Of a DNA stretch of 64,000 nucleotides, positions 22,701 through 32,600 are shown piece after piece. Position 1 is the stretch's first letter, and the number at the start of each line of letters is the position of its first letter. Both the position numbers and the translations under genes were made by a program. The notes under the pieces are model-generated. The model saw nothing but the letters and a program-made list of their open reading frames with translations. It was not told where the DNA came from and made no database searches. The stretch spans positions 30,567,228 to 30,631,227 of the forward strand of contig NC_134676.1 in NCBI RefSeq assembly GCF_030463565.1. Direction: 5' to 3'. The stretch comes from Pelecanus crispus. Lineage: Eukaryota > Chordata > Aves > Pelecaniformes > Pelecanidae.

Positions 22701-25700
22701 CAGCTTGGCTGATTAAGTAATAGTCATTTGACTTTAATTAAAATATTTGGAAGAGCTGAGCTGTGTCTGGAGACAATTCTGACATCCCCCACCTCCCTTG
22801 CCCTGCACCTCCTCAGTGGATTTGAAAGACTTCATGTGGGAAGGGGGAAGAAACGGGGTGAGAGCACCATGAAACTGCTCTTAGACATGTGTCCTACCCT
22901 GACTGGTTTTAATGGGAAGTCCCACAAAATGAAATGTGCTTTCCTGAGAGCAGAATATTATGTGAAAAAGATACTTTCTATTTATTTAGGCTTAAAGAAA
23001 AAAGAAGAAACTAAATTCAGAAGGAGCTATCGTAACAATACTTTTGCATGCATCTATCAAGCATCGGAATTAGGAGCAACAAATATTAATGCACAAATAA
23101 CTAAATAAATTGGACAGCCAATAAATCAACACAGCAAAAACTGCCCCTTCAGTTACCTCAGTAAACCAACCCTCACAATTATAGAGCTCTAGCATTTTTA
23201 GGTTACTGAAGATCAAGAATGTAGAATAATCAAAACTTGCACAATTGAAAAGAAAGCATAGGTAATAAAGCAAGTGCTTTATAATTTGAAATGATCTATT
23301 TGTTCCTTTAAATACCAATGGGCTTGCTCAATGAAGTGGGAATTTAACTGTATCCATTAAAAGATTAAAGACCATAAATAAAAAAGTAGCAATTAATTGT
23401 GTTGCCTATTTTTTAAGAGGTTGGAGCTTAGTTTTTCACACTCTAGCAGTCTATCAAACTCAGCTCCATTACAGATGTCTTAGAGCTGAATTGATGATGA
23501 TATTCAAAACTAAGGGCATTCTCTGCAGTAGTCCTACCCTGATAAAGGAGCTTGAACGTATAGATGGCTTATGTGATTCTATCATTCTCACAGTGTGAAT
23601 TACAAATGTTAGAAATGTCAGCTTAATGAGTCATGCAAGAGTCTTCAATGTTCTAAGTCACTGGATCCAATTAATTTTTAAGTGTGCCTAAAATGAACAA
23701 TGAAGACTGGAAGAAGCAATGCAGTAGTTTCTGTATACTCACTTTTTTACTTCTATTTTCTAAGTCGGACCTAATAATGCTTCCCAATAGTTATCCAAGT
23801 CAATTATTAATAATGATTGAAATTTCTGAGGAACTGACAGCGTGTAAAATCTGCATTCAGCCTTTAAATCTGCAATGAAATGATTCCAACTTGCACGAAC
23901 AAATGAGAAAATGGAAAATGTAGATGTTAGTGAAAAAAAAAGGCATTTTTTCCTTTTCTTTATCCCTGTTACTAGCAAAACTACTCAGTGGTGACATGAC
24001 AAACATATGCATTTTTTTAAATATCTCCACGCTATTTGCTTCATTGTACTTGAAAACAGCTTTGTTTTTGTACTGTACTTGGCACGATGTATCAGAGTGA
24101 ATTTTGTTTCCAGTGAATTGTGTTTTTATTGAGCACTGTAGGCCAGCATCATTGGCTGGGCTCACAGCTATGAAGGGGAAGAGCCATCCATTGTTACAGG
24201 TAGGCTTTTCTTGATTTTTACGTAAGTAATTTTTACCATAACCCAGACATTTGGACCATTAAATTCTAGATGATGACTATCTGGTGGCTTTTCTCAGCTG
24301 TAGCTCATCTGAAGTTACTGATGTGGAGGCTCCCTTTCCATCTGTCAGGAGAACACCAGCAAGCAGAGTGTCAATGAAACTCCCACTTCAATGGCCATTA
24401 AGGCATGTTACCTCCTGTGGCAGGCCTGTTCCCTAATTTGGAATACAGCTGATGCTGTTCCCCGCCACCTGCCAACATCCCTTCTTACACCCTTTGGAGA
24501 AGGCTCCCCTGGATTAGTGTCACACCTTATCTTCTGGATTTGCACCAAGAGAAGAGAACGTGAACTGAGCATGTTGAAGAGCATACACATTTTGGTCAAC
24601 CTTGCCAACAACCAGTGGTCTTTGCAAGTGGAGCTGGGCACAGCAGCTTTTCAGACTGATGAAGAAAGATGTCTCTGAGCTGACTGGTGAGAGGCTATGG
24701 ACACCCTCCCCAGGGACTCTCCTAACTCTCACTGAGGAAAAGCAGCAAATAGCCCAGTGGTGGCAGCACTATAAACTGCTTCAGTTGTTCACCCAGTGAA
24801 CATGAGCTCCTGGACCAAGACGGCAAAGGAGAAAGGAGCTTGAGGAGAAGAGGACCAAGTACCACGTTGGTGCTCCCAACACCTGAAGACTGAATGCCCT
24901 AGAAACATTTTTTGGAGCAAGGCAGAACGAAGCACTTGAAATCTTACACCTGAAGGAAAGAGCCAGCTTGACTGGATGGCCTTTTGGCAAAAGCCATCAG
25001 TGGTTTATCAGATTTCATTGATCTTGAGTAATGCTGCTGGTGCCAACACTCTTATCACAGATAAGTGTCTGAGACGGCAACTCTAGGGCTGATTTTAAAC
25101 TCTTGTAAATATTGGGCATTTCAAGGCAAGGTTTGGGTTTGGATCTGCCTGTCCTAAGAAGAAACCCTTACCTTTTGTTGTGGTGCAGGCAGTTCTAGAT
25201 GTAAAACCTGCAAACAGAAAGTGTCAAAACATGAATACAGAAAGAGACAAAAAAAAAAAAAAAGCTGTATGAAAAGTGTCAAGAAAATTCTCCACCTGGA
25301 ATACAAAACTTTGCCTGGGGGTTATATTTTAAGAGCCAGAGGATAGAACTTCAGCTTTCCTGTAAGTTAAAGGAGATTTAAAATGAGGAATGAATGAATA
25401 AAAGAGAACAGAGCAAGTATACAGGTGAAACTGCAAAAAATGCATGGCTTATTTATGCCACCTACTGGATTTTCCCTGAAATATCTTTTCAGTCAGTTTA
25501 GTTGCCATGATCATGTCTGTCACTCCAGCAAATACTTACGTTTGCATGGGAGGCTACTCACACAAGTAGGCCAGCTGATATCAAGCCACTGACTCACATA
25601 AGTAAATAACATGTGTGGACTAACACAGCTCCAGGACTGGTGATGGGGGTAGCTGTACACTTGTTTATTCTGCTAACCTGATGGCTGTAGGGCAGCCAAG

Positions 25701-26018
25701 ACACCCAAAGCTGCGCGCAAGCACTGAAGTCCAGCACTGAGGAGTTTCCCAGCCCCTGTCAGTGCCTCAGGGGAACGTGCTGGCACCGTTTCCCTCTTTT
25801 GCTTGATGCCCTCTGGCTGTCTTCGATATTTTGTCCTAAATGTGCAGAGTGTTTATGGACACACTGAAGTTTTCAAACAATGCAGACAGGCAGTGTGAAT
25901 GCTTTATCTTCTATCCCTCACCACTCCTGCAGCTGAGGCGCTGTTGGGAATCCACAGCCAGCCCTGATGATACGGTCTATAAAATGACCTGGGAGAGTCA
26001 AAAAGATCTGCTGTGAAC

Positions 26019-26080
26019 AGAGGGGCAAACCCCTCTGGACTGACCCACTGATAGCAAAAAAAAAAAAAAAAAAAAAAAAA
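26019..26080 (+). repeat. 7 bp-stem hairpin followed by an A25 run
   Basis: AGAGGGG (26019-26025), loop CAAA, CCCCTCT (26030-26036) form a perfect hairpin. Nineteen bases later an uninterrupted run of 25 A (26056-26080) begins. The A-run could be a retroposon tail or a simple slippage product. No body of a known SINE or processed pseudogene is recognisable upstream. Confidence 0.7.
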
Positions 26081-28099
26081 CCACCACCAGAATCAGATCT
26101 AGCAGATTTCTAAGATGGACTTAATATATGCACTCAACCCTGCTGACTTCTGTGAAACTAAAGGTCTTCCCTTACCAGGCAATGGTGTCAGAACCGAGTC
26201 CTCTTTAATTTGTGACCACTCTACCGAGATGCTCAGTCATGCCAAATGCGGTGGTGGGGACATGGCTTGTTCACATCTGTCCCTCAAAATGACAATCTTG
26301 TTAGCAAATAAAACATTTTTGCAAGGTTCAAGGGATGAGACAAAGGCATGCATCAGCAAAGGCCAGACTGTCACTAACATGATATTTTGTACTTTAAAGA
26401 CTTATGCAAAAAAGTTAAATCTAAGGGATAACCATCAGCTACCTAGAAAAAAAAAGAAAAAATGTCATTTGATTCTTCTTTGTTTTTTTTTTCCCACCAG
26501 AAATATTAATTACAGTTATTTCCAAAGGTGCCAGCAAACTGCAGTAATGTTTAGTCACTGACGACATTGCTGGATTCAAATCAGAGACGCCCAGACTTAT
26601 ATTAAATGAATGACTACGATTTCCTGAAGACTTGCAGTGAGAGTGCTCTGATTCGTGTTAGAACTGCTGGCAGTTTATAACCATCCAATAGGAATTCCTT
26701 CATGACTCCAGTGGATGTCAAATCCAGTAATGTGTTGTCATCCTCAACAAACGCCCATTAAAAAAATTTGAGACAAACATTACACACTAAAACCATACTC
26801 AAAGTGCAACTTCAGCTAGCAAAACCAAAGCAATTCATCGTTAAAGGATCGACTGTGTACTTGTATTCTTCGGGCATCTAGGTATTTTGGCAGTATTCAT
26901 CCCGAACACAAAATACTAGACAGGTATTAACATTAATATTTTGCTCCTCACCAATTTGTTCTGTAACATTATGGATAATACAGACCTGTACAGTTAGCCT
27001 GAAAAGCAGGAGTAGAAAATACTAGTTATGTGAAAGACAGCTGAATTAATGTTCGCCTTGGAACTGTTGCATTTTTTGCATCTTGTGATTCATCCCTGAG
27101 CTTGGCTGTCCCACTTAGTTCCTAGTGCAAAGTCATATATAAGCAGCTGGTGACTGCTATTATTTCTCCTTTGTCTGTCTTTGCCTGCTTTATGCACTGT
27201 GCTTCTCTTTTCTCTTTTTTCACTCCTTCCTCTTTTTGTCTTCTGCCTCCGTCATTTCTGATGTGCTTTTTCTTCTCCTACCTTTTCATACCTCAGTTTG
27301 TTAATTTTTATTTTATTTTGCCTTTCTTGTTCTTTTGATTTAGCCTCCTTTCATCTCCTTTTTAATTTGCATTTTCAATTGACTTCAAGACAATTTGCAT
27401 TCAAGTGCCTGAAAACATCCCTGTGGTGTACTCAACCACACGCAGAACTTCACAAACTGGAGTTTCAGTTTCAAGACTTGCTCCTAGACAGCACCTTCGG
27501 AGCCTGATTAATGCCCCTACGAGTTGAGAAGATCTCAACTGATTTCGTACAGGGAAGAATTTCACATTTCAATATAGGAGGCTAAGCATGCTTGTCTGCA
27601 CTGTTCACCTCCTTAAATATTAGCGATGTACGCAATTAGGTGTATACACAAATCACATTGTTGTTCCACTAAACGTTGTATCATCTTCTCTTTTGCAGGA
27701 AAATGTGCAGCTATTGACATCAGAAATGTCAATCCCAGCAAAGCGACGCAAGGGAAAAGTTTCAGTTTCTGCGGGCTGAACGCTTGTCGCACGCCCGTGC
27801 CGAGCCCATGCGCCTTCTGCTGGCGTCTCACTTGAGGACCACCTGACTGCTCGAGACTGGGGCTTAACAGGAGCGTTTTGACGTGGTCTCTCTGGAGGAT
27901 GGAAAGTGCCATAAAGGTTGTACCACGAAGGAAAAAGTTCTTTAAATGTAATTTTAGTGAACGCTAATGGAAAGCAGCAAGCAGCAAGGATCTGGGGCTT
28001 TCTTCAGGCTGGGATAGGCACTGATTGTTTCCGGCAGGGAGGCTCAGTCTGAGCGGAATTAGCTGGGAGATAGCTGATCTGGAAGAGAGAGAAGCTTTC

Positions 28100-28440
28100 C
28101 TTGGCTTCTTCTAGCAGAAATAAATTTCTACCTACTGTAACTTATTACCATCTGATATGCTGAGTCATGAAGCTGGGGTTATAGAAATCTTTATGCAATC
28201 TTTATAAATCAGCCTCACATAATCTCAGGCGCTTTCTGCTTCATCTGTTGAGTCACTCATTTGACAGTTGTCATTCATCTTAGATTGCGATGTAATTTAA
28301 TAGTTTCATTTCAGCATGAAGATAGCGTCATCTAAAGTTGAGCCCCGAAAGATTTAAAGGTGTAACAGAGGAAATATTAATACTGTAAATAATATCTGTA
28401 GAGCTGCATGGGTCTATAAATCACATAGTGCCAAGTCGGA
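28100..28440 (+). promoter_or_regulatory. Candidate DMRT1 upstream regulatory block with two TGAGTCA (AP-1/MAF-type) sites
   Basis: An AT-rich, low-repeat block 0.9-1.2 kb upstream of the DMRT1 start codon. It contains TGCTGAGTCAT at 28158-28168 (an extended AP-1/MARE half) and TGAGTCA at 28249-28255, about 90 bp apart, plus several GATA and TAAT cores. The role is inferred from motif content and position only. Confidence 0.3.
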
Positions 28441-28927
28441 AGGGGAGCCTATGTAAAGAAGAAAAGAAAAAGCATCTTCTCCTGCCGTCCTCTGCAGAGG
28501 ATACCCGCTCTAGCCACCCACGCCTGCTCCAGAGGTGCTGGTTACTGAGCTGTCACCGCCGTCGGTCTGCGTTTGCTGGCATCACCCGCCCGCACAGATA
28601 GCGATCACCGTGTTTATCAGTGTCCCCATTTAGGGACACGGCTGTAGGGTAACCCCCCAACAGGAGATGCAGTCCAGCGAAGAGCCGGTAGCCCGGCTAC
28701 TGGCGGAGAGCAGCCGAGCTGCGGCAAGGCGGGTGTTTTATTTGGGGGGCACACCTCTCCCTGGGCCAGGCCGTGCCGGTGGCCTAACCAAGCCCGGCCT
28801 ACCCAACCCAAGGGAACAGAGGGCTTCATCATGGCCTCCCCGCATCCCGCTTCTCCCTTACGCCTCGGCCGGCGTGACCGCCGCTGGCGCGGCCTGCGCC
28901 GGCCCTGCGCGGCGGGAAGGGCGGCGC

Positions 28928-28975
28928 GGCCGCAGGGCTGCGGGGAGGCCGCAGGGCTGCGGGGAGGCCGCGGAG
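28928..28975 (+). repeat. 19 bp GC-rich tandem duplication in DMRT1 promoter island
   Basis: ggccgcagggctgcgggga occurs at 28928-28946 and again, identically, at 28947-28965, followed by a partial third copy (ggccgcgg). It sits about 370 bp upstream of the DMRT1 ATG, in promoter or 5' UTR sequence. Confidence 0.85.
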
Positions 28976-29330
28976 CCTCCAGCACCCGGCCGGGGCTTCG
29001 GGGCCGCCCGGCCCGGCGCCCACCGCCCCGCTGCGCACCCGACGGCCGGCCGCCTGGCCGGGGCGGGGGCCGCCGCTCCCCGCCGTGCGGCCGCCGCAGG
29101 CCGGGCTGTGCGGGAGGGAGGAGCGGGCAGGGAGGGGAGGCCGCTCCCCCGCCCCCGGCGCCTGCCCCGCGGGGGAGAGAGGGCTCCGCGGCCGCACGGG
29201 CCGGCCGGGGGGGGCCGCGGCGGGAGGGGCGAGGCCGGGCTGCCGCCGCCCGCCAAAACGCGCGGGGCGACGGGACGGGGCAGGGCAGAGCCGCGCCGAC
29301 CCCTCGCCCGGCTGCCCCCAACCCGCCGCG

Positions 29331-29630
29331 ATGCCCAGTGACTCCCCGGCCTTCAGCAAGCCCCCGGACGCCGCGGGGCCGGGGGACAAGGCGGGCGGCT
29401 TCGGGAAGGCGGCTGCCCTCATGGCGGCCGCCCCGGCCGACGGGGTCGTGGCCGCCGCCGCCGCCGCCGCCGCGGCGAAGAAGCCGCCGCGTCTGCCCAA
29501 GTGTGCCCGCTGCCGCAACCACGGCTACTCCTCGCCGCTGAAGGGGCACAAGCGGTTCTGCATGTGGCGGGACTGCCAGTGCAAGAAGTGCAGCCTGATC
29601 GCCGAGCGGCAGCGGGTGATGGCAGCGCAG
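29331..29630 (+). CDS. DMRT1: DMRT1 exon 1: start codon, Ala tract and zinc-binding DM domain
   Basis: One hundred codons from ATG at 29331 ([10 protein letters not shown]...) to the donor cag|gtgagc at 29630/29631. The start was chosen because MPxxxxAFSKP is the usual DMRT1 N-terminus, and the -3 base is a purine (gccgcgATG). The frame stays open upstream to at least 29085 because the CpG island lacks stops, so a longer N-terminus is formally possible. The DM core is complete, including all eight Cys/His ligands. Confidence 0.95.
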
Positions 29631-32600
29631 GTGAGCCCTGCGGGGCGGCCCGCCGCCGCCGCCGTCGCCGCCGCCTCGGCGGGCTCTGCCCGGGCGGGTG
29701 GGCTGTCGTCTGTCTGTCTGTCTGCCCGCCCGCCCGGCGTGCTGCCGGCGGCGGGGTCGTTGCTCCGCGCCCGCAGGGGTTTGGTGCCCGCAGGAGCCGA
29801 GCGGGCGGCGCGGCCGCGGGGGAGCCTCGCCCCGGGCTGGAGCTGCGCCGCCGTCTGCCTAAATTAGTGAGGTTTTTCGCTGGTTTATGTTTTGGGGGTT
29901 TTTGGGGGGTTAGGGTGTTTTTTTTGTTTGGTTGGGTTTTTTTTTTTTTTTTGCATAAAGCCAGGAGATGCCCCGAGGGCGCGTAGGGTGTCGGTCGGGC
30001 TGCGCGGAGCGCTGGCGGCTGGCGGCGGGGCCCGCCTGGCTGCGCCCCCCTCCAAAACGGGCACAGCCGAAACGTGGGGCAGCCCCGGGGGGCGCGCACC
30101 GCCTCTGAGACCTGCGGAGGGGGGCACTTCCCCGTTAACGTCAACGTGCCGCTTGGTCAGCTTGTCTTTAACGGGATCAAGAATCGTCTAGCCGACTAAT
30201 TGGTTAGCGAGCATGTTTTCCGCCGGTGGTTTTCAGATTGGGTGTATCTGCTTGGACTGGTGCGAGGTGGCTTTAGCTGCGCGCAATGCTAAAAAGACTT
30301 CAACGGCGTTGCTGCCGATTTTGCACAGAGCGGCTCTGTACATCGCTGTGTAGCTGGGTCGCCTTAAATCTAAACGAGGGCTCAGCAGGATTCGCTAAGA
30401 AACGAAGCGGCAGCCAGTTCTGTGTAGGAATAACTTTTTTCGTTAGGTAGTCCCTCTGAAGTCACAACTCTTCGGCAATGTCAATGACTGCTGTATTAGT
30501 CCTTGTGATCCTTACCTTGCAAACTGCATTAAGAGGAGCCCCGGGAGCGTAGCGGCTGCCAGCCTGCTGGAGCTCTGAGTGGGGTTCCACCTTCTCATTC
30601 CTGCAAACAGAGCCTTGCAGACAATTTAGTTGGAAGGCGTTGGGACTGCTGGTGCAAGTAAAGGCAGTGGTATCAGACCCACCGACCCACTTTGCAGCTA
30701 ACAGCGTGTGCTTAGAGCCTCGTGATCCCGCATGAAATGAATGTCCCACTGACAGATTTAAAAAACCTTAGCAGCCCTGGATTACATCTTTCCCCACTTT
30801 TTTATTTAATTATCCAGCACACGTATACTAAATGTCCTCTGAACCCCCTGGGAGCTTTCATTTGTTTAAATAATTCCTCCTTGTCAGTAGCATGGCAGTC
30901 CAGAAATTGTTATTATGCCCAAGTTAGTGCGCTTTCTCTGCCTGGTGTAAACCACGGAATAATAAATGTGGATCCCTTTGCTGCCTGCCTCGGGGGAGGG
31001 AGCGCGAAATGGGGTGTTGCCCATGCAAGTGTCCCCTTCTGCACAGACTGTTCTTCTGCTGTCCAGCACCTTCTAGCAGGCAGGGAATGCCTCCTGCTAG
31101 CGGGTCCTGGTGGTGGCCCTCCTGGGGGGTTTCTTTTCCCTGCCTAGTGTTTGGAACTGGCTTTGAAAGCCTCCCTAACTGAACCTTATCTGTGTAGGAG
31201 TTACACATTGAAAGTCTGTCTTTCCCCGTTTTGATATATTTCTGCAATAAACCCCTTGGCGCTGGTGGAATTTTGCAGGTCAAGGTTATTGGCTTGTGAA
31301 GTCAAAGTTACCCATGGTGTTTGCAAGTCTACACCCCCTGTTTCGGACGTCTCTAATTGCAAGAACTATTATTATTTTCTCTAATGGTATTACACATCTT
31401 TATTAGAAAAATGTCGCTGTTGAACATGGAAATGGAGGGAAATCCTGTCCAAGTTACCCAGGAGAATTTCCAGCAAGAAAAGCCCATAATCCTAGTCAGT
31501 AATCTGGGACAGATTTCCAAGGTTCAAATACAGATGCGAATCAGTCACCTGTGGAGTTGCAGGGTGGATAGCTGTAAAGCCCCCAGCGTTGTGTTTACTG
31601 CCTGGACAACGTGTCATATTTGGCACTGGAGGATGGCTGTGCAAAACTGATCTGCCAGTTCAGGTGAAGCAGAAAGGGTCCTCTGTATCTTCAGTAAGCA
31701 GGGACTGTGGTTTGTCTACACCCATGTCCAGACTGCATAGTGCCTGTGGGCTTTGCTAGTGCTAGCTAAGCTATGGAATAACGTCAGTGTTGGGAAAGAA
31801 ACGGGGAGCTCCCGCTGTTCCGTGCCTGGCCAGCTGTCTGCTGTGTGTGACACTGGCTGAGATGCTCGCAGGACGGTTCCCTACATTTGCCGTGCTTCTG
31901 CCACGATAGCTCTCCGTCTGCAGTGTACTGTGCACTGCAATTCCCTTGAAGGGATAGATTTCCAGCAAAGAGACAGCAAGGGAGACCGGCAAGCTTGGAC
32001 AGAGTAGCAGATTGCAGGTATAAGCCCTCATGAAGAGATGCTTTATATTGATGAAGAGATGCAGCAGAACCTTGCAAGCAGATGAATTTCTTATCCCCAG
32101 CAGCTGTGTGTATCATCGGAGAGGAGGGTAGTGACTCTGTGCTTTTCACAGTATGTTATGGTCAGGGGCAGCTGTGGTGGGTGAATACAGTCAGCTTTAA
32201 TGTCTTCATGTGGCCTTGTTGGAGGGAGACATATATAGCACCAGCATGTCATAGGTTTGTTCATATATGTTTGGACAGAAGTTGGTTTTAAATAGCTTTA
32301 TAACCTCATTTATATCTTCTTCTACCCACTGGCTGGATCATGACATCAACACCATAGAGAGTACCAAGAGGACAAAACAGCCTTGAATTTGAGTCTTTCA
32401 TTGTTGCCCTTATAAATTGTGCTCAAGCCAGGGAGCATGCCCTACGTCTGTCTTCTCGTTCCCAGGTTGCACTGAGAAGGCAGCAAGCTCAGGAAGAGGA
32501 ACTGGGCATCAGCCACCCGGTGCCCCTGCCCAGTGCCCCCGAGACGTTCGTTAAGAAGAACAGTGGTGGCAGCTCTTGTCTCTTGTTGGAAAACAGCAGC

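Larger units (their letters stand above)
12641..28849. other. KANK1-DMRT1 intergenic region (about 16.2 kb)
   Basis: No gene is supported here. Open frames are all short (at most about 150 codons), without recognisable domains or splice-linked neighbours. It contains a CR1 tail at 14245-14336, a C-rich G4-type tract at 14891-14914, an A9G13 run at 15441-15462, small tandem duplications at 18722-18790 and 19727-19754, an A25 run at 26056-26080, and promoter-like motifs near 22.28 kb and 27.14 kb. AT-rich blocks at about 22.1-22.3 kb and 28.1-28.4 kb are candidate regulatory DNA. Confidence 0.7.
28850..30150. promoter_or_regulatory. DMRT1: CpG island spanning DMRT1 promoter, exon 1 and start of intron 1
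   Basis: An abrupt change from AT-rich flanks to very GC- and CpG-dense sequence, unique in this window. It surrounds DMRT1 exon 1 and fades within intron 1. It has GC-box cores (GGGCGG at 28919, GGGGCGGGGG at 29060) and no TATA box close to the start codon, as expected of a CpG-island promoter. The transcription start cannot be fixed from sequence. Edges are by eye. Confidence 0.88.

Noticed and set aside
24391..24990. Cluster of overlapping small frames suspected as a degraded retroviral or LINE segment
   Set aside because: No reverse transcriptase, protease, gag zinc-knuckle or LTR motif could be identified in any frame.
12641..28849. Possible MHM-like tandem repeat or other male-hypermethylated satellite near DMRT1
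   Set aside because: No kilobase-scale tandem repeat is present. Only short 14-34 bp duplications were found.
28667..29341. Other long + strand frames upstream of the DMRT1 start
   Set aside because: Low-complexity Ala/Arg/Pro/Gly translation caused by base composition, with no domain and no link to a splice pattern.
28617..29549. 310-codon open frame on the minus strand over DMRT1 exon 1
   Set aside because: It lies in the CpG island, where GC-rich DNA lacks stop codons in all frames. The peptide is Pro/Arg/Gly/Ala low complexity and mirrors the DM-domain exon.
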